Assembly: GCF_001613345.1 (NCBI RefSeq)
Contig: NZ_BDCE01000008.1
Location: 1 to 64,000 of the forward strand
DNA: 64,000 nt
Direction: 5' to 3'
Source of the DNA: Nocardia uniformis NBRC 13702
GTDB lineage: Bacteria > Actinomycetota > Actinomycetes > Mycobacteriales > Mycobacteriaceae
Both the position numbers and the translations under genes were made by a program. Below are positions 8,368 through 16,958 of the stretch, piece after piece. A model generated the notes under the pieces. The model was given only the letters and a program-made list of their open reading frames with translations, had not been told where the DNA came from and made no database searches. The number at the start of each line of letters is the position of its first letter. Position 1 is the stretch's first letter.

Positions 8368-8985
8368 TCAGTACTCGACGAGCGCCCGGGCTTCCGCTTT
8401 GGCGTGGAAGTAGTCCCCGCCCTTGGCGCGGACATTGTCCGTCCCCCACTGCCGGGGTTCGCGCGATGCGGGTATCAGGTGCGGTATGTGCTTGCGGCAG
8501 TGGATATACGCCTCTTCGACATCCACGACGACCCAGCGTTCGATGGTGCGTCCACGCTCGTCCTCGGGTAGCTCCTGCGAACAGCGGCGCAGGACGGCGT
8601 CGTCGACTATGCGGGCGGTGCCGTTGATATGCAGTCCGATGAGGTCGCGTACGAAGTCGATCATGAGGATGCCGATATGCGGATTCTCGAGGATATTCCC
8701 GAGGCTTGCCATCACGCCGTTCCCGCGCAGTTCGGGGTAGGCGAGAGTGTGCTCGTCGATAACGTGGAGGAAGCCGGGACGGCCCGCGCGGAAGGTGGAA
8801 TCGCATTCGCCGTGCTTATCGGAGGTCGCGATGAAGGCCATATCCATCCGGCCGATGAATTCGATCATGTGCGCATTGAGACGCTGCAGAACTTGATCTT
8901 CATAGAAGCGTTCTGCTCGGTCCTCGGTACCGTAGCGTTCCTGCAGTTCCCGTTCGCCGTCGCTGCCGTTTCTGATACCGGGCAT
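8368..8985 (-). CDS. Pyridoxamine 5'-phosphate oxidase-fold flavin or F420-binding protein
   Basis: 205 residues. The core (RMDMAFIATSDKHGECDSTFRAG, then LAYPELRGNGVMASLGNILENPHIGILMIDF, then GLHINGTARIV) is the split-barrel PPOX fold seen in stress-related actinobacterial flavin or F420 reductases. True vitamin B6 synthesis is unlikely. The C-terminal half ends with an AYIHCRKHIPHLI-type segment common in this group. The start is supported by a GAGGGGGC ribosome site. A near-palindrome at 9179-9195 lies about 200 bp upstream and may regulate the gene. Confidence 0.8.
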   Translation of the reverse strand: MPGIRNGSDGERELQERYGTEDRAERFYEDQVLQRLNAHMIEFIGRMDMAFIATSDKHGECDSTFRAGRPGFLHVIDEHTLAYPELRGNGVMASLGNILENPHIGILMIDFVRDLIGLHINGTARIVDDAVLRRCSQELPEDERGRTIERWVVVDVEEAYIHCRKHIPHLIPASREPRQWGTDNVRAKGGDYFHAKAEARALVEY

Positions 8986-9344
8986 TATGCGCCCCCTCTG
9001 GTAGCTGGAGTCCGGATGGGAGAGGCTCGGCCGCGAACTTCGGCCATCCGAAATCCTATACGGTTTAACTATTTTGGTGTGGCGAATGGATGAACCGGCT
9101 CATTGTCCCTGGTGGGGGATTGGTTGACTGATGCCGGTCAAACCTTCCCGTGCGAGGGTCCTCCCAGCTGAAACTTCTGACAAGGGACCTTTGTCGCTTA
9201 GCTGTGGGTGTGCTGATCACAGGTGCTGTATGTACCGATGCGAGTTACACTGCGCGCGCAGGGATTTCGCAATCCTGATTTGTCCTTTTTGCATAGTTAT
9301 GTCCGACTTATTGGGTGTCATCCCCCTTGCATCAGACCGGAAGG
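8986..9344. other. Intergenic region between the PPOX gene and the Crp-type gene
   Basis: About 360 bp, less GC-rich than its surroundings and with no convincing ORF. The only structured element seen is the 17-bp near-palindrome at 9179-9195. The region probably carries the PPOX promoter. Confidence 0.5.
9179..9195 (-). promoter_or_regulatory. Shared motif, site C (GACAAAGGTCCCTTGTC on minus strand)
   Basis: Near-palindrome with GACAA/TTGTC half-sites. Its left half matches sites A (2331-2348) and B (16744-16761). GGGACCTTTGTCGC also resembles a DosR/DevR box with one mismatch in the right half, so a hypoxia-type response regulator is an alternative reading. It lies upstream of the PPOX-fold gene. 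Confidence 0.35.
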
Positions 9345-9998
9345 TCAGTTTGCTTTGCGTTCCAACGCAATTCGATCGAGCACGATCACCGACCCCCGGC
9401 CCAATCGCACCACACCCTGATCCTCGAGTTCGCGGAGCACCTTATTGGCGGTTGCTCGCGTCGTACCCGCCATGGACGCCAGCTCCTCCTGGGTGAGCCG
9501 GATATGGGACAGCCGCCCCGCATCGCCGTACACCCGCGCCAAGTGCGCCAGCCGCCGCAGCACCCGCGTTTCCACCGGCAGGTACAGCGCCTCCAGCACC
9601 GACGCGGACAGCCGCCGCACCTGCGCCGCCAGCGTGCTGGTGAGGAAGCGTTCCACCTGTGGATGATCTGTGCGGAGTCGCTCCAGCCGATCCCTGCTGA
9701 GCGTGAGGGTTTCGGCGTCGGTGACGGCGACAATGGTGGCGGTGCGGCGCGCGTCCGGACTCAGCAGCGCCTGCTCTCCGAATACGTCGCCCGGACCGAG
9801 AATGGTCAGGGTGGCGGTATGCCCCAGGGGTGTGGTGACGCGGACGATCAGCCGCCCGCTGGTGATCAGGTACAGACAATCGCCGGGATCGCCCTCGTGG
9901 CAGACGATGTCGCGGCGCCGGAATTTGCGTGGGATACAGGCGGCGATCAGCTCCCGCCGTTCACCCGGCGCGAGACCGTCGAGCAGTTCGAATTCCAT
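9345..9998 (-). CDS. Crp/Fnr-family transcriptional regulator
   Basis: 217 residues. An N-terminal cyclic-nucleotide-binding barrel (about 1-120) includes the phosphate-binding-cassette-like stretch LGPGDVFGEQALLSPDARRTATIVA. A long dimer helix follows, then a C-terminal winged helix with RLTQEELASMAGTTRATANKVLRELEDQG. The PBC keeps the Gly-Glu-Gln-Ala core and an Arg, so cAMP binding is plausible. It lies 31 bp downstream of an adenylate cyclase gene on the same strand, suggesting that the two form one signalling unit. A GAGG ribosome site precedes the ATG. Confidence 0.88.
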   Translation of the reverse strand: MEFELLDGLAPGERRELIAACIPRKFRRRDIVCHEGDPGDCLYLITSGRLIVRVTTPLGHTATLTILGPGDVFGEQALLSPDARRTATIVAVTDAETLTLSRDRLERLRTDHPQVERFLTSTLAAQVRRLSASVLEALYLPVETRVLRRLAHLARVYGDAGRLSHIRLTQEELASMAGTTRATANKVLRELEDQGVVRLGRGSVIVLDRIALERKAN

Positions 9999-10029
9999 CT
10001 GACCTCATCTGTCCTGTGGCACCGGCGGA

Positions 10030-12639
10030 TCAGCGCAGCGCCTCGAGTTCGTACACGGTGACCGGATCCCGTTTGCCTTTGATATCGAAGGCCCCTCGAT
10101 CCCGCCCCACGGCCCGATCGCCCAGCCGGGTCCTGGTCAGCGGCCCCACCACCACCGTTCCCGGCTCGGCCAGCGACTCCAGTCGGGCCGCCAGATTCGT
10201 GGTGTCGCCAATGGCCGTGAAATTGCGCATCTGGGCCGCACCCACATTGCCGACCACGGCGGGCCCGGTATTCACGCCCACCCGAAACATCGGCCAGTCA
10301 TCGCGATGCGCGATATCCACCCGATCCCGCACACCCTGGACCGCCCGCTGGAGCGCCAATCCCGCCCGCGCGGCCCGGAGTACATGATCGGGTTGCCGCA
10401 CAGGCGCATTGAAGATCGCCATGACCGCGTCCCCGACGAACTGCACCACGGTCCCGCCCTGCGCCAGGATCTCCGGCACGATTACCCCGTAGTAGGTGTT
10501 CAGCATGCGCATGACCTGCTCCGGCCCCACCCGCTCCGCGAACGGTGTGAACCCCCGCAGATCCGCCATCAGCACACTGACCTCATGAATCTCGCCGCCC
10601 AACCCGGCCTGGGAGGGATCGGCAATGAGCGCGGTGGCCACCGCCGGCGACATATAGGACCGGAACAGCCCATCCAACTGCTGGTAGAGCCGGGCATTCT
10701 CCAGGACCGTCGAAGTCTGCGCCGCGAACGACCGCGCCACCGCCTCCTCGCCGGCCCCGAGCGCCACCGCAGGTCGGACAGCGGGACCCGGACCGGTAGG
10801 CGGCCCCCCGAAACCTGATGCGGTCCCAGGCCTTTCGCCCCCGGCGACACCGAAACCCGGCACCGGGCCGGCTTGCCCGGACACCCCGCCGTGCCCTGAC
10901 GCACGCGCGGGCGTGCCCGAACCGCTACTGCGGGGCGGCGGCGCTGCCTGGCTCGAGCCCGCTGCTGGACCGGGTGCGGTTGGTGGTTGTGCGCTGGTGG
11001 CAGGGGTTGTCGGTGGCGGCACGGTCCGTCCGGCTGCTGGACCGGGTGCGGTTGGTGGTTGTGCGCTGGTGGCAGGGGTTACCGGTGGCGGCACGGTCCG
11101 TCCCGCTGCTGGACCTGGCGTGGTCGGCAGGTATGCGCTGGTGGCAGGAGCTATCGGTGGCGGCCCGGTCGGTGGAACGGGCGGTGCCGGTGTGCCGGGG
11201 GTGGGTGTGGGTCGCCAGGCGAATCCCATTCGCTCGCGCTGGATCGGGGGGATCGGCTGGGCGAGAGCGAGCGGGGCGGCCGGGAGGCCGGGGTCGGCGG
11301 AAGGAGGGGTACTCGGCGGTGCGGGGCTGGGGGAGGGCGGGGAGCTCTGCCGTGCGGGCTCCGGGATGGGGGCGGAAGCTGCTGCGGTGCGGGTGAGTTC
11401 GAGGACTCCGGCTCGGAAACCCTTGACCAGCAACGGGAAGGTGACGGCAGCGGGGTTCGGCGGGTGCCCGTCTTCGAAGTGGAGGCGACCCTGGCGGAGG
11501 ACACCGATGCGGACAATGTCGCGGTCGAAGGCTGCGGCCGCGAGACGTTGGATTTCGGCCAGGAGTTCGCGTTCACCGCGAATGACGCTGGCGCGTTCGC
11601 CCACCGCGACGAGCGCGCCGAGGCGGCGGACCTGTTCGCGCTCGTTGCCGAGGGCCTGGGCGCTCTGCTGGAGGACCGCTAGCTGGCGTTCGGTGAGCCC
11701 GAAGCGGCGGGCGAGTTCCTGGCCGACGGACCCCAGCGGTTCGGCGGCATCGACGCCGCCGCTGGCGCGCCGGTCCATGGCGGCGACCATTTCCTCGAGG
11801 GCGTGGGCATAGTCGCGGTGAATGGCGGCGACGGTGCTGCGCAGCGTGACGCTGTCGAATAGGCCCCGGGTGGAGCCCTCCCGCCGGAAGGAACGGTGCG
11901 CGCTGATGGCGATGAGCGCGAAGGCCACGCCCAGCAGCACATGCCACTCCCACCAGGACACCCGCCAGCTGCGTCCGAAGCCCACCGCGAACAGGGCCTC
12001 GGCCAGCAGTACGAAGGCGGTCAGCACACTCAGCAGCACTGTCCCGCGCTGGCGGAAATACAGGTAGGCGTACCGCGCGGCAGCCGCCAGATAGCAGGCC
12101 GCGCCGACGAAGGTCGCCGCCACCAGCGGCCCCTGCACCTCGGCGGGATCGGGGACGGCGTCGAACGGTGGCACCCGGGTCAGCGAGAGCAGTGCCCAGA
12201 TCGCCATCAGTGTGATCGGCAGCGCGGCAAGCACTTCCGTATACCGATGGGCGCGCGCGGTCGGTCCGTACTCCACCGCCGAGGCCAGCGCGGCCAGCCC
12301 GCCCAGCACCAATCCGACCGGCACCGCGGCCGTGAATCCCACATTCGGGGTGGATAGAATGATGCCGGGCGTGGCCAGCGCGTGCAGTCCCAGGAATCCC
12401 GAATTCAGTTGGAATACCAGCGAAACCAGGATGAGTCGCATATCCCGGTGATTGCGGGCGGCGCGCAGCAGCAGTACCGCCAGCGCCAGCGACACCGCGG
12501 CCGCACCCAGAATCAGCCAGAAGTGCACCCCGTGATGCTGGAATTCGTGATCCAGCCGCGGCTGGGCGATGAGCACCCACAAACCCGCGATGGGCAGGCT
12601 GACATGCGTCAGCCACAGCAGTATGCGAACCGGAGACAT
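10030..12639 (-). CDS. Membrane-anchored class III adenylate/guanylate cyclase with Pro-rich linker
   Basis: 869 residues. Residues 1 to about 240 form roughly seven membrane helices, probably a ligand-sensing module. A cytoplasmic helical, GAF-like segment follows (about 260-410). Then comes a long Pro/Ala/Thr-rich linker (about 420-620) containing three 24-residue tandem repeats, and last a class III cyclase domain (about 660-869). The metal aspartates are Asp693 (MADLRGFT) and Asp737 (VGDAVMAIF), and the transition-state pair is Asn815 and Arg819 (TTNLAAR). At the purine-specifying positions there is Gln733 instead of Lys and Thr808 instead of Asp, so nucleotide preference cannot be assumed. 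Neighbouring crp-type and molybdoenzyme genes are on the same strand with gaps of 31 and 13 bp. Confidence 0.88.
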   Translation of the reverse strand: MSPVRILLWLTHVSLPIAGLWVLIAQPRLDHEFQHHGVHFWLILGAAAVSLALAVLLLRAARNHRDMRLILVSLVFQLNSGFLGLHALATPGIILSTPNVGFTAAVPVGLVLGGLAALASAVEYGPTARAHRYTEVLAALPITLMAIWALLSLTRVPPFDAVPDPAEVQGPLVAATFVGAACYLAAAARYAYLYFRQRGTVLLSVLTAFVLLAEALFAVGFGRSWRVSWWEWHVLLGVAFALIAISAHRSFRREGSTRGLFDSVTLRSTVAAIHRDYAHALEEMVAAMDRRASGGVDAAEPLGSVGQELARRFGLTERQLAVLQQSAQALGNEREQVRRLGALVAVGERASVIRGERELLAEIQRLAAAAFDRDIVRIGVLRQGRLHFEDGHPPNPAAVTFPLLVKGFRAGVLELTRTAAASAPIPEPARQSSPPSPSPAPPSTPPSADPGLPAAPLALAQPIPPIQRERMGFAWRPTPTPGTPAPPVPPTGPPPIAPATSAYLPTTPGPAAGRTVPPPVTPATSAQPPTAPGPAAGRTVPPPTTPATSAQPPTAPGPAAGSSQAAPPPRSSGSGTPARASGHGGVSGQAGPVPGFGVAGGERPGTASGFGGPPTGPGPAVRPAVALGAGEEAVARSFAAQTSTVLENARLYQQLDGLFRSYMSPAVATALIADPSQAGLGGEIHEVSVLMADLRGFTPFAERVGPEQVMRMLNTYYGVIVPEILAQGGTVVQFVGDAVMAIFNAPVRQPDHVLRAARAGLALQRAVQGVRDRVDIAHRDDWPMFRVGVNTGPAVVGNVGAAQMRNFTAIGDTTNLAARLESLAEPGTVVVGPLTRTRLGDRAVGRDRGAFDIKGKRDPVTVYELEALR
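10961..11176 (-). repeat. 72-bp tandem repeat inside the cyclase gene
   Basis: Three consecutive 72-bp units (10961-11032, 11033-11104, 11105-11176) encode 24-residue Pro-rich repeats of the type GRTVPPPxTPATSAQPPTAP. Two units are almost identical at DNA level and the third is degenerate. The period is a multiple of three, so copy-number changes keep the frame. Confidence 0.9.
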
Positions 12640-12652
12640 GCGCGCACCGGAT

Positions 12653-14995
12653 TCACGCGGGGGTGAGCGTTACCGGTACACCGTTGAACACGGCATTGCC
12701 GGAGGGCGCGTCGATCAGTGAATCATCGGTCAGCACATTGGCATTCACTCCGGCATGCTCCTTGGCCACGGTCTGTGTGCTGTCACCGTGCCCCCAGCCG
12801 TGCGGCAGGCTCACCACCCCCGGCATGATCTCCTCGGTCGGTTCGAGCGGCACCGTCAGCGATCCGGCCGCCGACTTCACCACCGCGAACCCGTTCAATC
12901 CGAGCCGCTCCACATCCTGGGGATGAATGTGCAGCGTGCAGCGATTCGACCCGCCGACCAGCGTGGCCACATTGTGCATCCAGCTGTTGTTCGACCGCAG
13001 TTGCCGCCGTCCGATCAACACCATCTCCGGTGCGGCATCGGGCAACCGCCCCCGCAAGCGCTCCACATCGTCGAGCAACTGTTGGGGTGCGAGCTCCACC
13101 TTCTTCGACGCGGTGCGCAGTGCCCCGGGCAGTCGGGGCCGTAGCGCGCCCAGGTCGATGCCGTGTGGATTGTCCAGCAGCACTTGCAGGTTCAGGTTGC
13201 CGCGCCACTCGGTCGGTGCGCCGGTTGCCTCGGCGACGTCCGCTACCGGTATGGCGGGCCGGTCCGCCGACCCACCGCCGAGCTCTCCGCCGTCGCTGGA
13301 TTCGGCACCGCCGACCGGGTCTGCGCCGGATGCTTCGGAGTCACTCCGGCCGTGCCCGTTACTGTTCCATTCACCGTAGGGGCCCAGGCGCAGCATCATG
13401 TCGATCCGCTGTTCGGTGGTGTCGGCACCGATCAGCTCCAACCGCCGCTCCAGTAGTCCGGCCTTCTGCAGGGTGCCCGTGATTACCAGCTCATCCACCG
13501 CCTCGAGGGCGCTGCTGCCCTCCGGTGCCTGCTGTCCGCTGACCGCCATGGCCAGGCGCGCGAGGATTTCCGCCTCCGCGGGGCGGCCGTCCGGTGCGAT
13601 GAGCGGCGGTGAGTAGCGGGCGTAATTGCGGACCGCGAAGTTGAGGAGCGCGAAATCGTAGTGCGGGGATTGCAGAATGCGCGGCGGCGGCAGGATGACA
13701 TCCGCGTGCCGGGTGGTCTCGTTGAGGTAGCGGTCCACACTCACCATGAATTCCAGTCCGGCGAACGCGGTATCGAGGCGCGCGCCACTGGGCGCGGACA
13801 GCACCGGATTACCGGCCACCGTCACCATGGCGCGAATCTGCCCCGCACCGGGGGTATTGATCTCATCGGCGAGGGTGGCCACCGGGAATTCGCCCATGGC
13901 CTCGGGCAGTTCGCGCACCCGACTGCTCCAACGACCGGTGCGGAACGGTCGGGACCGGACGATTCCCAGCGCCGCCCCATTGGCGAACATGGCCCCGCCG
14001 GGTGAATCCAGATTTCCGGTGAGCGCGTTGACGACATCCACCAGCCACTGCGTAATGGTGCCGAATTCGGCGGTGCAGGTACCGATTCGGGCGTACACGG
14101 CGGCGGTCGGCGCATTCGCCACCTCGCGCGCGAGCCGCACGATGGTCGCCGCGGGCACCCCGGTGCGCCCGGCCACCACGGCAGGCGTGAAATCGGCTGC
14201 GGCCGAACGGAGTTCGTCCAGACCCTCGACCGCTACGCGAATATCGGTGAGTTCCTCCGCGAACAGCGTGTGCACAATCCCGAACAGCAGGTAGGGATCA
14301 CTGCCGGGGCGAATGAACAGATGTTCGTCCGCCAGCTTCGCCGTGCGGGTACGGCGTGGATCCACCACCACGAGTCGCCCGCCGCGCTTACGCAGCGCCT
14401 TCAGTCGCCCCGGGAAATCCGGTGCGGTGCACAGCGATCCATTCGATTCCAGTGGATTCGCGCCCAGCATGAGCAGATAGTCGGTGCGATCGAGATCCGG
14501 TACCGGCACGGTCAGTGGATCGCCGAACATGAGTCCGCTGGCCACCTGTTTGGGCATCTGGTCGGCGGTGGAGGCCGAGTAGAAGTTGCGAGTCGCCACC
14601 GCCCGCAGCAGCACCGGCACATACAGCGCTCCGGCCACCGTGTGCGCGTTGGGATTTCCCAGATACACACCCAGCGACTGATTCCCGTGCGCCTTCGCGA
14701 TCGCCGGAATCCGTTCCCCGATGAGCGCGAAGGCCGCATCCCAGGTCGCGGTTCGCCACTGCCCGGTCTCGCGGTCGCGAATCATCGGCTCGGTCAACTG
14801 ATCCGGGTCCTCGTCCAAATGCCCGAGGCTCGCGCCCTTCGGACAGACGAATCCCCGGCTGAACGGATCGGCGTGGTCGCCGCGTACGGCCGTAACGTGG
14901 TCGTTCGCATCGAGGCTGATTTCGAGTCCGCACACCGCCTCACAGAGTGGGCAGGTGCGCAGCAGTGTTCGGGCGCTGTCCGTGACGGGGCTCAT
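12653..14995 (-). CDS. Molybdopterin-dependent oxidoreductase, formate dehydrogenase-like
   Basis: 780 residues of the bis-MGD/DMSO-reductase superfamily. A [4Fe-4S] ligand set CPLCEAVC...C (Cys15, 18, 22, 51) opens the protein, followed by the molybdopterin-binding domains (YLGNPNAHT, LGANPLESNGSLCTAPD, VVVDPRRTRTAKLADEHLFIRPGSD) and a C-terminal MGD-binding domain from about residue 640 (IGRRQLRSNNSWMHN, LPHGWGHG). I see no Sec codon. The substrate is unknown; formate dehydrogenase-like and unassigned cofactor-linked oxidoreductases are both possible. It may be the first gene of an operon with the cyclase and the Crp-type regulator. Confidence 0.82.
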   Translation of the reverse strand: MSPVTDSARTLLRTCPLCEAVCGLEISLDANDHVTAVRGDHADPFSRGFVCPKGASLGHLDEDPDQLTEPMIRDRETGQWRTATWDAAFALIGERIPAIAKAHGNQSLGVYLGNPNAHTVAGALYVPVLLRAVATRNFYSASTADQMPKQVASGLMFGDPLTVPVPDLDRTDYLLMLGANPLESNGSLCTAPDFPGRLKALRKRGGRLVVVDPRRTRTAKLADEHLFIRPGSDPYLLFGIVHTLFAEELTDIRVAVEGLDELRSAAADFTPAVVAGRTGVPAATIVRLAREVANAPTAAVYARIGTCTAEFGTITQWLVDVVNALTGNLDSPGGAMFANGAALGIVRSRPFRTGRWSSRVRELPEAMGEFPVATLADEINTPGAGQIRAMVTVAGNPVLSAPSGARLDTAFAGLEFMVSVDRYLNETTRHADVILPPPRILQSPHYDFALLNFAVRNYARYSPPLIAPDGRPAEAEILARLAMAVSGQQAPEGSSALEAVDELVITGTLQKAGLLERRLELIGADTTEQRIDMMLRLGPYGEWNSNGHGRSDSEASGADPVGGAESSDGGELGGGSADRPAIPVADVAEATGAPTEWRGNLNLQVLLDNPHGIDLGALRPRLPGALRTASKKVELAPQQLLDDVERLRGRLPDAAPEMVLIGRRQLRSNNSWMHNVATLVGGSNRCTLHIHPQDVERLGLNGFAVVKSAAGSLTVPLEPTEEIMPGVVSLPHGWGHGDSTQTVAKEHAGVNANVLTDDSLIDAPSGNAVFNGVPVTLTPA

Positions 14996-15030
14996 ACCTC
15001 ATCATCGCCCCCAACACCGCCAGGCGAAAG

Positions 15031-15162
15031 CTCCCCCGCCTCCCCGAGACTTCAGCGCCCGGCTGAAAGCCGTGGACCGTCGTGTACGCGTGCCTGCGGT
15101 TGAGAGCCGAGCCGATTCTGGCCGTACCCGATGAGTTACCCCGATCCTTACGAGATCAGTCG
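15031..15162 (+). repeat. Repeat family R1, copy 1 (about 130 bp)
   Basis: Begins CTCCCCCGCCTCCCCGAGAC and continues through GCGCCCGGCTGAAAGCCG, a CGTCGTGTACGCGTGCCTGC stretch and GAGCCGAGCCGATT to an end near GAGATCAGTCG. The same order of blocks recurs at 15875-16022 (inverted), 40876-40971 and 40972-41103. It lies in the gap after the molybdoenzyme gene. Confidence 0.85.
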
Positions 15163-15266
15163 TCGCGTTGGATTCCCTGGAGAGTGGCACCTTGTGTCGG
15201 GACGCCGACACTTGGAAGGTGTGCGCGGCGACAGACTCGTGCGCCCATCGCGCTCAGGCTGTTCCC

Positions 15267-15794
15267 ATGCGGTATCTGGAACGAACTCGAGCCCTCGACG
15301 CACTGCGCGCCGCCTGCGACGACGTAGCCGCGGGCACCGGGACGGTGGTCGAAGTGACCATCGCGGGTGAAACCGGTCTGTTCGTGCGGACCGCCCCCGA
15401 CCCCGGCCCCCTCCGCCGCCACACCCTGCGCACCCACCCCGCCGGTCTGACTCCCCGCCAACAGGATGTCCTGGAACTCGTCGGCGCGGGCCTCACCAAC
15501 CCCGAAATAGCGGCCCACCTGGTCCTCTCCGTCCGCACGGTAGACCACCACGTCTCGTCGATCCTCAACAAACTGGGCGTCCCCAACCGCCGCGCCGCCC
15601 GAGCCGCCGCCCTCCACCACCAAACCCCCACCCGAACCACTCCCGAACAACACAGCCCCTACGTAACGCAGCGCGCCCGCCCCACCCTGCAACGCCAACA
15701 CAGCAACAGCACGCCCCCCGCGCCTGCTTCCTACACCCCGCCTGACCCCCACCCCCAGCACGTCCTGCATCACCGCACGCCCTTTCATCGCTGA
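15267..15794 (+). pseudogene. LuxR-type regulator, probably a collapsed LAL-family gene
   Basis: 175 residues from the ATG at 15267. The first 35 residues ([30 protein letters not shown]) look like the start of the ATPase domain of a large LuxR (LAL) regulator, but the Walker A motif and about 700 residues of ATPase and TPR sequence are missing. The protein passes directly into a normal LuxR helix-turn-helix ([20 protein letters not shown]...[17 protein letters not shown]). The C-terminal 60 residues are low-complexity Pro/Thr/His. The gene sits between two inverted R1 repeats, so deletion or rearrangement is likely. It could still make a DNA-binding protein. Confidence 0.65.
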
Positions 15795-15874
15795 AGGGCA
15801 CTTGCTCGCTTCACCGACAACCCGTGAACAAGGCTCTGATCAGCGCGCAGCGCGTCTGGAATCCAACGCAACGG

Positions 15875-16022
15875 CTGATCTCGTGAGAATCGGGGTAACT
15901 CGCCGGGTACGTCCAAAATAGGCTCGGCACCCAACCGCCGGCACGCGTGCATGACGGCCAACGGCTCTCAGCCGTGCGCTGAAGTCTCGGGGAGGCGGGG
16001 GAGTCTCGGGGAGGCGGGGGAG
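15875..16022 (-). repeat. Repeat family R1, copy 2 (inverted)
   Basis: Inverted relative to copy 1 and sharing the GATCTCGTGAGAATCGGGGT, CACGCGTGCATGACGG and GCTGAAGTCTCGGGGAGG blocks. Its end carries a perfect 19-bp tandem duplication (15985-16003 and 16004-16022). Copies 1 and 2 flank the LuxR-type gene. Confidence 0.85.
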
Positions 16023-16038
16023 CTTTTCCACACGCGAA

Positions 16039-16069
16039 AACCGCGGGTGCCGGGGTTGCACCCGCGGTT
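16039..16069 (-). terminator. Terminator of the gene at 16104-16601
   Basis: Twelve-bp perfect stem (16039-16050 with 16058-16069), loop of 7, followed on the minus strand by TTTTCGC. It lies 35 bp after the stop codon. Confidence 0.8.
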
Positions 16070-16103
16070 CGCGGATATTTCAGAGCTGGCTAGAGCCGAT
16101 TTT

Positions 16104-16601
16104 TCAGGAGGCGATACGCGCGACCTGGGGCTTGCGACCGGATACGGCGGCGCGGACGGCGGCGGCAATGGCCACCACCGGCGGGGTCCAGCGCGCCTCG
16201 TGGGGCGCGATGCTCCAGGCGGCCGCACCGGCCGCGGAGGCCTGGGTCGGCGGCAGCGGGATGCCCGCGCCATCGGTGTGGATGATGGCACCGGTCTCGC
16301 GGAGCGCCTCGACGGCCATGGCCGCCTTGCGCATGCCGGTGACCAGGTGAATTTCACGGCGCTCTTCGCCCGGGACCTCTATAACCGGTCCGGACAGATT
16401 GTTGGCGCGGAGGAAGCGACGCACGAAGGCGGCGGTCTCTCCGGTTACCTCGATACCCGACAGATTCTCGTCGGTGATGAGGCAGATGCCGTTGGCCGTT
16501 TCGGCGACCGTCCAGCCGCGCTGCTTGTATTCCTGCGCAGTGGCGGCCAGTACTTCGGCCGTGACGGAAGACGAAAACGTCGTACGCACTGGATTCTCCA
16601 T
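16104..16601 (-). CDS. Conserved hypothetical protein
   Basis: 165 residues, soluble, no signal peptide. Block EYKQRGWTVAETANGICLITDENLSGIEVTG is followed by VHLVTGMRKAAMAVEALRETGAIIHTDGAGIPLPPTQ, where the LPPT segment and the preceding helix are faintly like the N-terminal domain of bifunctional primase-polymerases. That similarity is weak and I would not name a function. The C-terminus is Ala-rich. It has its own terminator and lies downstream of motif site B (16744-16761), so it is probably monocistronic. Confidence 0.6.
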   Translation of the reverse strand: MENPVRTTFSSSVTAEVLAATAQEYKQRGWTVAETANGICLITDENLSGIEVTGETAAFVRRFLRANNLSGPVIEVPGEERREIHLVTGMRKAAMAVEALRETGAIIHTDGAGIPLPPTQASAAGAAAWSIAPHEARWTPPVVAIAAAVRAAVSGRKPQVARIAS

Positions 16602-16743
16602 TCCCCGGTAGATCTAGGTCCTGCTCTGTGCGTGGTATCGCCGATCGGTGTCCGAGGCGTTACAGGTTCGATTTCACGGGTCTTCGTTCGTGACTCCAAA
16701 AGAGACAGCTTTTCGTTGTAGGTGGCGCCACTGTGTCTGTGTC

Positions 16744-16761
16744 GTATAAGTGACATTTGTC
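16744..16761 (-). promoter_or_regulatory. Shared motif, site B (GACAAATGTCACTTATAC)
   Basis: Minus-strand GACAAATGTCACTTATAC, differing from site A by one base over 18. It lies about 145 bp upstream of the minus-strand gene starting at 16601. On the plus strand, GTATAAG could instead be a -10 element for the gene at 16959. Confidence 0.35.
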
Positions 16762-16958
16762 CGGCGGTGGTGATAACCAGCGAGAACGCCGAAGCCGCTC
16801 GCGCAGTGCCCATCTCGCGCTTGATACGTCTTGAAAAGGGAAGTGTCGGAGAACACAGTGCGCCGCACTGTAGCGCCGGTGTGATTGCGGCCAGACTTGC
16901 TGGGGCCGGATCTCCGGCTGGGAGCCGGAAGCCCGGTGGGAGAGGAGAGCTTTCGCCC

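Noticed and set aside
9179..9195. DosR/DevR box as a firm call
   Set aside because: Only one site resembles the box, with a mismatch in the conserved right half, and no dosR gene is in the window. Kept as an alternative in the motif finding.
9131..9496. 121-residue plus-strand ORF
   Set aside because: It crosses into the Crp-type gene on the other strand, and its composition (many Cys, Pro and Arg) is unlike a real protein.
16722..16958. N-terminal extension of the DUF4282 gene to GTG 16722
   Set aside because: The extra residues are Cys-rich and unstructured, while the ATG at 16959 has a good ribosome site.
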